This document shows positions 1 through 9,939 of a DNA stretch of 41,146 bases, one piece after another (the first letter of the stretch is position 1; each line of letters opens with the position of its first letter). The translations under genes were made by a program, and so were the position numbers. The stretch spans positions 36,581,060 to 36,622,205 of the forward strand of contig CM060334.1 of the NCBI GenBank assembly GCA_030674155.1, given 5' to 3'. The notes beneath the pieces are model-generated. The model did no database searches and had not been told where the DNA came from. It worked only from the letters and a program-made list of their open reading frames with translations. Source of the DNA: Stramonita haemastoma (lineage: Eukaryota; Mollusca; Gastropoda; Neogastropoda; Muricidae).

Positions 1-408
1 ATTCCTTGCTATAGTATATATCAAATTTATATATGCTTTCATGTTGAATTGTAACACAATGTGTCAATCTTACCCATGTTTTCATTTTGCATTGCTATAG
101 TATGTGTAAAACTTATCAATACTTTTATTTTGCATTGCTACAGTATATGTGAAATTTATCAAAACCTTCATTTGCATTGCTATAGTAGGTGTCAAATTTA
201 TCCATGCTTTGATTTTTCATTGCTATAGCATGTGTAAAATATATACGTGCTTACATTTTTCATTGCTATAGTGTGTGTGGAATATATCCATGCTTTCAGT
301 TTTTATTGCTATAGCAGGTGTAAAATTTATCAATGATTTCATTTTGCATTGGTGCAGTGTGTGTAAAATGTGTCAATGGTCTCTTTTTTTAATTGTGATA
401 GCAGGCGT
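1..408. repeat. 43-bp AT-rich tandem satellite, ~10 monomers
   Basis: A motif close to TTGCTATAGTATGTGTAA recurs with starts near 6, 49, 92, 135, 177, 220, 263, 306, 349 and 393, a steady 42-44 bp period. Monomers are diverged, and the second and last are the most degenerate. The array is cut by the window's left edge and ends directly in a (GA)n tract. Confidence 0.9.
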
Positions 409-442
<34 letters not shown>

Positions 443-496
443 GAGAGAGAGAGAGAGAAGAGAGAGGAGAGAGAGGAGAGAGGAGAGAGAGAGAGG

Positions 497-527
<31 letters not shown>
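409..527. repeat. (GA)n microsatellite
   Basis: About 120 bp of GA dinucleotides broken by repeated GGAG and GAAG single-base slips. It abuts the 43-bp satellite with no spacer. Confidence 0.95.
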
Positions 528-640
528 GATACAATCTTGGTTTGGATTAAGGCTGAAAGAAAGCATAGATGCATGTACATAACTCTTGGCTAAGCTTTCT
601 TCTTCCTCCCTTTCCATCGCAGATTGATTTTCTACTTTAG

Positions 641-751
641 TGTTCTTCATCTGGAGCTCTGAGGTTCAGGAATGGGGAGATTTTGTGAATGCTACCGGGT
701 GTTGTTGTTTTTTTCCCACCATTAAGGTAGCCGCATTCCGACTTTGGGGAT
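641..751 (-). mobile_element. SINE family A, R2-tail fragment
   Basis: On the minus strand this carries the R2 tail: a CCCC(A)AAGTCGGAATGCGGCTACC-like segment, then a segment like CAAAATCTCCCCATTCC, then GAGCTC near the end. Head and core are missing, so it is a 3' fragment or a 5'-truncated insertion. Confidence 0.7.
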
Positions 752-857
752 TCTTGCATGATGTGCTTTGTAACAGCTTCCTTAGACCACAGAATTGCAA
801 CTTCTACTGTGAATAAGTTGGCTGCAATCGACATCTTATAATTATCTAACTACTAGA

Positions 858-1138
858 GCTCGGAGTTAACATCAGTGCTGACTCCACTCTCCCCAAAAAG
901 TCTTTCGGATGAGACTATAAACCGAGGTCCCGTGTGCGGAAACACGCAAAACATCTTGTGCACACGTTAAATCCTGTTCCGCTTTTCGTAAGAGTAGGCC
1001 ATTGTTGTTGGGAACATATGACAAGATTTTAAGACTGCATGCACACGGGGATTGGATGTAAAAGAAAAGCACATGAGTGCTTATTCCATTATCCTCGATA
1101 TAGAAGAATAAATAAATAGATTAAAAAAATAATAATAA
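858..1138 (+). mobile_element. SINE family A, head-less copy with R1 tail and 11-bp TSD
   Basis: The copy starts just before GGAGTTAACATCAGTG, so it lacks the tRNA-like head. It keeps the core (GATGAGACTATAAACCGAGG) and the R1 tail, which ends in a CTTATTCCATTATCCTCG motif and A/T-rich simple repeats. The 11-bp direct repeat TAACTACTAGA lies at 847-857 and 1139-1149, so this is an insertion that was already 5'-truncated. Confidence 0.9.
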
Positions 1139-1280
1139 TAACTACTAGAAATGGAGACTGATAAGCGCTGAAGAAGGCTTTAACGTCTAATGTCACGCTG
1201 ACTTGAGGACTTTGTATCATTTCTACACTGCTTTGAACCATAACTGGAAGGGGGTGGGGCAGAGATGGGGGGGGGGGTGA

Positions 1281-1716
1281 GGGATAGTCTAGTGGTTAGA
1301 GTGTTACCGTCGTGATTTGATGGCCCGGGTTCGAGCTCGGGTCCCTGCTATCACCAAGACGCATGTTTAAGGGGATTTTTCCCGTGGAGTTAACATCAGT
1401 CCTGACTCCACTCCCTCGAAAAATCCTTTAGATGAGACTATAAACCGAGGCCTCGTACGCAAATGCTCGCAAAACATCTTGCGCACGCGTTATTAAAACC
1501 CGTTCTGCCTTTTGGAAGAGTAGGCTATTCGCGCTGGTAGGAACGGACGACAAGAATTTTTTTTTTTTAAACTGCATGCATAACTGGTTTCATGATTAGA
1601 CATCATCCCCGAAGTCGGAATGTGGCTCCCTTACTGATGGGCAAAAACGGTTCCATCCGCAAAACTCTTTCCATTCGTGCACCTTGGAACTCTAGCCAAG
1701 GAACGGGAAAAAAAAT
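1281..1716 (+). mobile_element. SINE family A, full length with R2 tail
   Basis: The tRNA-like head has an A-box-like TAGTCTAGTGG and a B-box-like GGTTCGAGCTC. The conserved core follows (GATGAGACTATAAACCGAGG near 1432-1451), then the R2 tail with CCCCGAAGTCGGAATG, and the 3' end is CTCTAGCCAAGGAACG plus oligo(A). RNA polymerase III transcription from the A and B boxes is expected for the class; activity of this copy is not shown. Confidence 0.88.
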
Positions 1717-2760
1717 AACCCTGAACTAACAAAACACAAATCCCTGCGATCAGAGCCACACCCACTTCAGTCAGAGACAATTCCAAAGTGCCCAGCAAAT
1801 ATAGGTTAGACCTTTTTTCAAAGCAGCTGGGAGAGTGTTCTTGGAAGAGAGTGACGTTTCATTTTCATTTTCCTCAATTAGTAATAGAAAATCTAGACAA
1901 ACTGCACAGTAAAAACAGGTAAAAAACCCTCCACTTTAATGTAAAAAGTAACAGTTACCAGAGCAATCAAAGCGATTCTCACTGGAACTTCATTGTTGGT
2001 TCTTTTGAACACCCCTCTGTTAGCCAAAAAGGAATAAATCTATTACAAGATGACTGGACTTGCACCAAAAAAAGGCAGAAACAGCTAATCACATCTGTGT
2101 AGAGAGACATCCCTATTTTGATCTCTTAAGAACAAATGTTGTTTTCTTTTTCTCTTTTCTTCAAATTACCTGTACACTTTTTTTGTGAACGGAAAAAATG
2201 GATATAGACATTAGATTTCTGATTTCACGAACACGCACACACATATCTTAATTAAAAAGACCTTTTCTGCTGTTCAAAGCTCACGTTATTTCAGAATGAC
2301 TACTGTGAAGTTTTAGATTTCATGGTGAACAAAAAAAGTAATTTGCTTGCAATCTGATCTATCTACCTGGTCCTTGTTCCTGGCTCCTGGTTCAGAAATG
2401 GGTATTAGTTGTTCACGAAAGCTTTTGATGTCTTGAGGTCACAGTGAACCTTTGAATTGTTTCCATTTTGGTTTCATTTTTTTTCTATAATTTCCTGTCA
2501 CTGCTTCTACAGTCAGGTTTTGCGTGGAAATTAAATTATTATCCGTCTTCCACAAGATGTGAGACCTAAAGCAGTGGTGTCGTTTTCTTTTATAGTCATG
2601 CCAAGCGCGTAGTGTTTTGTCTGTGTGGACTAAAGAACAGTCATTGTACAAACACACCAACACAGTGTGATGAAGTAAAGTAAATCAGCTATAGGTACGT
2701 CTTTTCTAAGCCTTGTACCATCCTGGTTGTCTTCAAAGAATGATTCGATACGAATATAAC
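1717..2760. other. Unique intergenic DNA, no gene recognised
   Basis: About 1 kb of AT-rich sequence with short A and T runs. The longest frames are under 80 codons and resemble nothing I recognise. No tandem repeat or retroelement signature is visible. Confidence 0.6.
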
Positions 2761-2958
2761 GCGTGGATCAGTGGTCTAGAGGTAACGCGCCTGCCTAGAA
2801 AGCGAAAAATCCGGGTCGGAGTGTGCGGTGGTTCGAATCCGATTGGGCCCCAAACTCAATGAGACCTTGAGTGGTGGTCTGGGTGCTAGTCTTTCGGATG
2901 TAACGATACACCGAGGTGATGTGTTTTACACATCATTATTTAGCGCACGTAAAAGAAA

Positions 2959-3277
2959 TCCGTAAAAGAAAAGCGTGTGGGCCCCCAAGAGCCTTTGCTC
3001 TCCACCATAAGGAGGAGAAAGCTGATGTGGTTTGGTCACACCACAAGACACAACACCCTAGCAAAAACCATCCTGCAAGGAACAGTCGAGGGCAAGAGAA
3101 GAAGAGGCCGCCAAAAGAAATCATGGGTTGACAACATCAAAGACTGGACCGCCCAACCCCTACAACACCTCCTACTAGCCACACAGGATCGTGAAGCATG
3201 GAAAAAGATATTGTTGCGTCTTCTCTCATGTCCCCCCTACGTCCTTTGGGACATGGGACAGAGTGAGTGAGTGAGTG
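2959..3277 (+). mobile_element. 5'-truncated RTE-like non-LTR retrotransposon, 3' end
   Basis: An insertion inside a family C SINE, flanked by the 8-bp direct repeat AAAAGAAA at 2951-2958 and 3278-3285. It codes for the reverse-transcriptase C-terminus and ends in a (GAGT)n simple-repeat tail rather than poly(A). The 5' truncation, short target duplication and short tandem tail fit target-primed reverse transcription of an RTE-like element. Clade assignment is by eye. Confidence 0.88.
2977..3270 (+). pseudogene. Reverse-transcriptase ORF, C-terminal remnant
   Basis: This 97-codon open frame is the C-terminal tail of a non-LTR retrotransposon polyprotein. Visible landmarks are RRRKLMWFGH (residues 12-21), AKTILQGTVEG (29-39), the basic KRRRGRQKKSW stretch (40-50), DNIKDW (52-57) and DREAWKKI (71-78). 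This WFGH / LQGTVEG / KRRRGRQ / DRE.W pattern is what I know from the end of RTE-like reverse transcriptases downstream of the catalytic palm. The YADD catalytic motif and the endonuclease are absent, so it cannot be active. The first ATG is incidental: the frame would continue upstream in a full element. It stops inside the (GAGT)n tail. Similar remnants lie on the minus strand near 22 kb and 38.8 kb. Confidence 0.87.
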
Positions 3278-3542
3278 AAAAGAAACCCACGGCAACAAGA
3301 TGGTTGTCCCTGGCAAAATTCTGTTGGAAAAAAAACCCCACTCTGACAGAGAAACAAATACAGTTGCAGGCAAGAAAAAGAAAACAAAACTAATGGGTGG
3401 CGCTGGACTTGTGGCGACGCGATCTCCTCGGGGGGGAGAGAGAGCAAGCCCGAATTTCATGCAGAGAAATCTGCTGTGACCATAAAGTTGTATGAAATAG
3501 ATTATTTTTTTAAAAAGTAAAAATTAAAAGAGGAAATTCGGG

Positions 3543-4522
3543 GGGCAGGATAGTGTAGTGGTTACAGAGTTGCCCTCGTGATCTCACGGTCCTGGCTCGA
3601 GCCACCACAGACGTGCCTGTTTTAGGGAATTTTACCTTGGAGGACGGTGGCAGGATGGTTAAGACGTTCGCCTGCCAATATGTAAACCGTGAGTTTCTGG
3701 GTTCGTACCCAGCCTCCCCTTTCTTCCCAGTTTGACGAAAAAATCGAACTGAATGTCAAAGTCATTCGGATGAGACTATAAACCGAGGCCCCGTGTGCGA
3801 ATGCACGCAGAACATCTTGCGTACACGTTAAAAACCCGTTCCGCCTTTCGGAAGAGTAGGCCATCGTGTGCCGGTAGGAGCGGATGACAAAATTATAAAA
3901 ACCAGCATGCACACAGGTGTCGTGTTTAGACACCATCCCTGATGAAAAATCGGGGGGTTGGAGTCCCAGGGCGGCTCGGGGCTGTAGGCTATCTGGCAAC
4001 GTTCTGGTGGCTCCTGCGACGGTACTGGAACCATTCGTATCGGTCATTGCCTTTCCAATGGATCATTCCAGTGGCGTGGAGAGGGGGGGGGGGGTCTGCT
4101 GCATGGGTAACAGCTTGCCCTCCATACTTACCTACCCAGGCTTTGCGCTTTAAAGACTAGAGCGCAACTCCATAGTCTTCCGAGACTGACGGGTGCCTGC
4201 TACTACTACTACCTTGGAGGTAACATCAGTACTGACCCCACTCAGCGAAAAGTCCCTCAGATAAGACTACAAAGCGAGGCCAGGCCCCGTATACGAACGC
4301 ACGCACGGCAAAACATCTTGCGCACACGTCAATAAAAACGCTTCCGCCTTTTGGAAAAGTAGGCCATTTCGTGCCAGTAGGAACAGATGATAAAGTTGTT
4401 TTTTTTTAAACGCATGCACACAGATGTAGCTAGAACCGTCTCCCGAAGTAGAATACAGCTACCTTTATGGTGGGTTTAAAAAAAGGGTCGCATATGCAAG
4501 ATCTCACATTGATGAACTTCGG
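3543..4522 (+). mobile_element. SINE family A (outer, R2-like tail) split by a second SINE
   Basis: The head is at 3543-3640 with GGATAGTGTAGTGG. The copy is interrupted at 3644 and resumes at 4210 with GGTAACATCAGTACTGAC, followed by the core, a CTTCCGCCTTTTGGAA segment and a diverged R2-type tail reaching GAACTTCGGA at about 4522. A (TG)n array starts at that point. Confidence 0.85.
3644..4209 (+). mobile_element. SINE family A variant: second head type, long R3 tail ending (TAC)n
   Basis: Nested in the outer SINE with the 11-bp duplication TACCTTGGAGG at 3633-3643 and 4210-4220. The head differs from the outer copy: CGGTGGCAGGATGG with a B-box-like GGGTTCGTACCC. The core and the CCGCCTTTCGGAAGAGTAGG segment are the same. 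The 3' end is a ~290-bp extension found nowhere else in the window. It ends AGACTGACGGGTGCCTGC then (TAC)n. At ~566 bp it is unusually long for a SINE, and the tail may derive from a partner LINE. Confidence 0.86.
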
Positions 4523-4869
<347 letters not shown>

Positions 4870-5286
4870 TCGTTTTAATGTCTATCCTACTAACAAGTGA
4901 TTTTAGACTGGACAAGGGAAGGAGGAGATAGAAGTAAATATAAAGTGTGTTTGTTTGTTAAGTTGAATGAATGTTACAAGGAAAAAACATCTGAGTGTGT
5001 GTTGTATGTGTGTGTGTGTGTGTACGTGTTGTGTGTGTGTGTGTGTGTTCTTGCGCGCACGCGCACACAACACGCGCGCACTGTAAAATACCAGCCGGGT
5101 CTTGTTAGTAAACCGCAGGAGGACGTACATATCACTTTCATCATCAGATCAAAAGATAGGAAAATTGTTCTCCTGGGAAATCTTCATCTCGTTTGTTTTT
5201 CCCCATTGTATGGTTGGGGCCTTTTCAAAAACAGATAGAGGAGTGACAGGGACATGACTGAGCCGGTTCGGGGAGGAGTGGGGGGC
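4870..5286. other. Unique DNA with a short (TG)n and ACGCGC tract
   Basis: Holds a (TG)n tract at 5000-5048 followed by CGCGCACGCGCAC, which alternates purine and pyrimidine. The remainder is unique and without a recognisable gene. Confidence 0.7.
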
Positions 5287-5387
5287 GGGGCGGGGAGAGA
5301 GGGGAGGTAGAGAGAGAGAGGTAGAGAGAGGTGAGAGAGGGAGAGACAGAGAGACGAGGACGAGAAGAGACAGAGAGAGAGAGAGAG

Positions 5388-5431
<44 letters not shown>

Positions 5432-5432
5432 A

Positions 5433-5506
<74 letters not shown>
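5287..5506. repeat. (GA)n microsatellite
   Basis: Impure GAGAGG/GACGAG at the left grades into near-perfect (GA)n at about 5439-5506. Confidence 0.95.
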
Positions 5507-5507
<1 letters not shown>

Positions 5508-5723
5508 TGTCTCAATTCGGATGTTTATTGTACGTCAGCCAAAGCCCATTATACAAACACACGGGGGATGCAGTCACGCCAAATGCCAAAAAAAAAAGTT
5601 TTTAAAAACGTTGGATATTGAACATTTCATAAAGGGAAACAAAAATTGCTGAAAATAACAAAGGCATTGAGGACATTGACGTCTAAAAGTCAGATAGCAT
5701 GAAGATGTCTGTCAAAGAAATGA

Positions 5724-5829
5724 GAAAGAGAGAGAGGGGGGGGGGATGGAGGGGAGAGAGAGAGGGGGGGGGGGCAGAAGGAGAGACGGGCAGGCAGAGG
5801 CAGAGAGAGATGGGGGTGGAGAGATAGAA
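5724..5829. repeat. G-rich (GA/GGGG) low-complexity tract
   Basis: GA repeats interrupted by three G runs of seven or more, then GGCAGGCAGAGGCAGAG. It sits immediately beside a minus-strand SINE tail. Confidence 0.85.
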
Positions 5830-5831
5830 AG

Positions 5832-6050
5832 ATTAATTTATTTATTTTTATTCTTTTATATCGAGGATAATGGAATAAGCACTCAGGTGCTCCTTCACAT
5901 CCATTCTCTGTGTGTATGCAGTTTTGTAAATCTTGACATCTGTTCCCACCGGTACACAATGGCTACCCTTACGAAAGCGGACAGGATTTAATGTATGCGC
6001 GAGATGTTTGCGTGCAATCACACACGGGCCTAAGTTTACAGTCTCATCCG
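5832..6050 (-). mobile_element. SINE family A, R1 tail, 5'-truncated at a (GA)n array
   Basis: The minus strand carries the CTTATTCCATTATCCTCG end motif, the CATTGTGTACCGGTGGGAAC segment and the core up to GATGAGACTGTAAAC. The SINE stops there and a (GA)n array begins, so the head is lost. Confidence 0.85.
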
Positions 6051-6059
6051 AGAAAAAAA

Positions 6060-6063
6060 AGAG

Positions 6064-6145
<82 letters not shown>
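6060..6145. repeat. (GA)n microsatellite
   Basis: Near-perfect GA with one GAAG slip. It abuts the truncated SINE core. Confidence 0.95.
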
Positions 6146-6330
6146 TTAACAAGTCATTGATGGATGCAGAGAGAGAGGGGGAAGGGTGTAGGGAGAGAGG
6201 GTGAGAGACAGACATACAGACAAAATGGCCGACAGAAGCAAACACACAGGCAAACAACTAGACACACATACAGACTAACAAGTCGACTGTGCAAAACTTA
6301 TACACCCACACGCGCACACACGCGCACACA

Positions 6331-6655
6331 CACAACATCATACAATACATACATACATACATACATACATACATACTACATACATACATACATACATACA
6401 TACATACATACATACACGTACTACTACGTACGTACGTACGTACGTACGTACGTAGTACGTACGTACGTACGTAGTACATACATACGTACATACACACAAC
6501 ACACACACACACACTACAACATACATACATACATACATACATACATACATACATACATACATACATACATACATACATACATACATACATACATACATAC
6601 ATACATACATACATGGAAATATAATATATATATATATATATATATATTATATTCA
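6331..6655. repeat. (ATAC)n array with an internal (ACGT)n block and (TA)n end
   Basis: (CATA)n at 6345-6416, a self-complementary ACGT block at about 6417-6478, more (CATA)n at 6518-6614, then (TA)n to about 6650. The ACGT block is palindromic and alternates purine and pyrimidine. Confidence 0.93.
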
Positions 6656-6751
6656 TGAGAGAGAGGGGGGGGTTGAATGCGGGTGTGTTTATATCACCAA
6701 GTACTGAAGCACATTAAACAAAATAAAACAAAAAAACAAAACATACATATA

Positions 6752-7041
<290 letters not shown>

Positions 7042-7206
7042 CATGGAGACTGACCCTCATTTCCAAATTGCTAGCTCTGGAATATCAAGCAGGCGCTTAG
7101 AGAGGCTTGTACGTAGAAACACGGAACCTCATTCCCAAATTGTTGCTTCTGGATTTATATATATATATATTTATTATATATATATATAATTGTGTGCGTG
7201 TTTTAT

Positions 7207-7566
7207 TTATTTGTTTTCGTTTATTCATTCTTTTATATCTTAAATAATGGAATAAGCACGCATATGCTTTTTTTACATTCTATCCCCGTGTGTATGCAGT
7301 TGTTGTTTTTTTGTAAACCTTGTCATCTGTTCCCATAGGCATACAATGGCCTACTCTTACGAAAAGCGGAACAGGATTTAACGTGTGCGCAAGGTGTTCT
7401 GGGTGTGGTCGCATACGGGGCCTCGGTTTTATAGTCTCATCCGAAGGACTTTTGTGGAGAGTGGAGTCAGCACCGATGTTAACTCCAGGGGAAAATTCCC
7501 CTCGAACGGGAATCGAACCCGGGTTGTCAAATTGCGAGCGCAACGTTCTGACCATCCCGTCCCCCC
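7207..7566 (-). mobile_element. SINE family A, full length, R1 tail
   Basis: Read on the minus strand: head with B box GGGTTCGATTCCC, GGAGTTAACATCGGTGCTGA, core GATGAGACTATAAAACCGAGG, GCTTTTCGTAAGAGTAGGCC and the R1 end. The A-box half of the head is shortened next to GAACGTTGCGC. Confidence 0.9.
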
Positions 7567-7587
7567 ATCCCTATCCCGTCCCCATAC

Positions 7588-7712
7588 GCGCGCGTGTGTG
7601 TGTGTGTGTATGTTTGTTTTGTATGTGTGTGTGTGTGTTTGTGTGTGTGCGTGTTTGTGTGTGTATGTGTGTGTGGTGTGCGCGCGCGCGTGTGGTGCGT
7701 GTGTGTGCTGGG
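7588..7712. repeat. (TG)n microsatellite with CGCGCG block
   Basis: (TG)n with scattered TTTG and CGTG variants and a CGCGCGCGCG block at about 7681-7690. Confidence 0.9.
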
Positions 7713-8003
7713 AGTGTTTCTTTGGCCACATGTATGTACGCATACGATACCTTTACACAGATATATTATTCTTATTTCGATGTATACATTTACCGTTTCT
7801 TCCTCATCTTTGAAAGTGTGCCATCTTTTGTTGGAGGGATAATATAGAAGTAGCTGAGAGAGAAACTGATACCTTTTTTTTTCTTCTTCTTCGACGTCTG
7901 TTTCTCTTTTTCATTTCTAAAGGTTGAAATTTAACACAGCCGATTTTCACAAACAAAAAATACGCATGCTGCACCGTCCCCCGCCCCCCCCCCCCCCCTC
8001 CCC
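7713..8003. other. Unique DNA, poly-C at right end
   Basis: No gene or repeat recognised. A C run of more than ten bases at about 7985-7998 precedes the next SINE. Confidence 0.55.
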
Positions 8004-8520
8004 CATGGCGCAGTGGTTAACACCTTTGAGTTACGGACAGTAAAGTAGCGGGTTCGAACCCCATAAAGAGTCACACGGATTTTTCGGACTCCGGTCGGCT
8101 CCTGCCCAGATAAAAGTCAGTGTGTTATGGGCTCAATTGGGAAGACTAGGCATGCCTCACACGGTTAAGCTTCATCCACTTTAGGGATGCGGTTTTGAGA
8201 GTGTATATACAACATTTCCTGTCCAACACTGCAGGTGTCTGTATCTCTCGGGCCTGGGTGGCTCCGGTGTATATATAATGATAGGCAGTGTGGAGTACGG
8301 GCCTGTCAAGTAGTCTCAAAGCGTGCTGTAATCCACAACAGTATCATAACATCATCCACATTGTCCTTGATCATGGAATCGTGGGGACATATGACCAAAC
8401 TGACCAAACTGCATACACACAGTTACTAGATGTAAAAAAAAAAAACCGTACGTACATGAGTGCTTATTCCATAATCCTCGAAATAAAAGAATAAACGAAA
8501 TAAAAGAATAAATAAATAAA
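8004..8520 (+). mobile_element. tRNA-headed SINE, family D, ending in the R1 tail
   Basis: The head has a canonical A box (TGGCGCAGTGG) and B box (GGTTCGAACCC). The body resembles neither A nor C. After about 8385 the sequence matches family A's R1 tail: AAACTGCATACACACAG, then GTGCTTATTCCATAATCCTCG, then A/T-rich repeats. Either a separate family borrowed the R1 tail or two elements are juxtaposed; no direct repeat at the join was found. Confidence 0.72.
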
Positions 8521-8820
8521 TCATCATGCAAGAAATGAAACCCAATAAAATGATATACATGCTCATTGATTATTTTGTCAATGCTGTCTTCTCGGCATTC
8601 ATGATATTGATTTCATTCCACAGAAAGAAAGATGTTGGCTGACATTGATGTTCTGCATACATAAGCTTTGTTTGACATTTAAACTAGTAAGAGGCTATTT
8701 CCAGAATTAGAAAATTAAAAAAATAACAATTCTTTTTCTTTTCGCCGCGGTTACAAAAGATTGGGTTTTTTTCCATCCAAAAAAATGGCCTCTTTTTTTT
8801 ATAAATGTAGTATTCAAGAT
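8521..8820. other. Unique AT-rich DNA
   Basis: No gene, tandem repeat or retroelement signature recognised. Confidence 0.5.
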
Positions 8821-8852
8821 CTTGTGTGCGCATGCGCACGCACACAGCCACA

Positions 8853-8903
<51 letters not shown>

Positions 8904-8999
8904 ACCAGCACACACACGTGCAAGCACACACACACGCACGCATGCAGCAAGCACACACACTAGCACACACACACTCACTCACGCACCAACGCATACACA

Positions 9000-9092
<93 letters not shown>

Positions 9093-9119
9093 TCTCTCTC
9101 CCACGCGCGCGCGCGCGCG
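8821..9119. repeat. Compound (CA)n-(CT)n-(CG)n microsatellite
   Basis: (CA)n with GCACG variants to about 9000, then ~86 bp of perfect (TC)n, then (CG)n at about 9104-9120. The three arrays lie end to end. Confidence 0.95.
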
Positions 9120-9333
9120 CTTAAAAAAAAAAGAAGGAAATAATGAAATAACATTTTTACTTGTAACGTTTTTACTGTATTCGTTTACCTTGTTCTGTCA
9201 TTCCATATCATAATCACACGTGGGGTTGAGTGACAAGCCAAGCGCAGACGATTTGACGTAAAATATTCCCCCGAAGACCATTAATGGAAAAAAAGGGGTG
9301 TGTGTGGGGGGGGGGGGGGGACAGGGGGAGAGT

Positions 9334-9462
9334 TGTAATATTAGATTACAGCAAAGTACGCTATAAAAAAAAAAAAAAATTTAAAGTGTAAGACACTTAA
9401 TCAGATCTATGAGCAAAATGTCGTTCTGGCCTTTCGCTTCAAAGCGAGCCAGTCTTTATTAA
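9334..9462. repeat. Dispersed repeat E, copy 1
   Basis: TAATATTAGATTACAGCAAAG, an A-rich stretch, ACACTTAATCAGATCTATGA, then CCTTTCGCTTCAAAGCGAGCC. The same order of blocks recurs at 11300-11385 and 12108-12202. No coding frame. Confidence 0.75.
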
Positions 9463-9939
9463 ATTTTCTTCATCTCCAATCTCCCCCCTCCTTCCTACCC
9501 CCCCCCCCCCCTCGCCCCCCGCGGTAAGAATGCGGGGGTGGGGGGGTGTAAGTATGAATAGTATTCCCACCTTTCGGAAATTCTGTGCTAGAAATTCCTT
9601 CTTTTCTATCCTTCTCGATCTCTTTTATATGCTATCTTCCTTTCCTCTCTGTCACCTCCTTCTTTTCGGGTTTTTTTTTTTTTTGCCTTATGGCCACTCT
9701 TCTGACTTTGTTTCCAGAAAGAAACCTTAGATAAAGTGATATAAAAGAAAAAAATTTAAAAATATATATGTGACAATTCTCTCCCCGCCGAAGTCATATG
9801 TGCTGGGCCTGATTTGTAAGGCCCTTAACGACAGCGCAACGCATTTTCGCTCCTATAACAGACAACAATAGCTGCTGTTTGAGTGTTTCGCGAAGAGGAA
9901 TCTCCAATAGCTAGTTTTTTGCGTCTACTGTAATAATTA
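9463..9939. other. Unique DNA with homopolymer runs
   Basis: C-rich and T-rich runs at 9480-9520 and 9670-9684. The 66-codon frame at 9530-9730 is low complexity and has no recognisable domain. Confidence 0.5.

Larger units (their letters stand above)
2761..3500 (+). mobile_element. SINE family C, interrupted by a LINE fragment
   Basis: The tRNA-like head has TGGATCAGTGG and a perfect B box, GGTTCGAATCC, with a long spacer between boxes. Then come a GTGGTCTGGGTGCTAGTC segment, the core (CTTTCGGATG...CACCGAGG) and an AGCGCACGTAAAAGAA segment. After a foreign insert (2959-3277) the element resumes at CCCACGGCAACAAG and runs to GCAGAGAAATCTGCTGTGA. The uninterrupted copy at 38090-38525 confirms the order of the parts. 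Confidence 0.9.

Noticed and set aside
1..408. 43-bp period as a CRISPR or phage-like direct repeat
   Set aside because: Monomers are adjacent and degenerate with no repeat/spacer alternation; it is a satellite.
339..650. Open frames rich in R/E, S/L, C/V, H/T or Y/I/H/T across the window (e.g. 339-650, 4430-4915, 10252-11155, 18832-19467)
   Set aside because: They are translations of di- and tetranucleotide arrays in all frames, with no codon bias, domains or splice context.
1281..1350. Possible genuine tRNA genes at A/B-box pairs (1281, 8004, 12924, 23205, 28119, 36724)
   Set aside because: Heads are diverged, recur with the same SINE body downstream and do not form complete acceptor stems; they are SINE heads.
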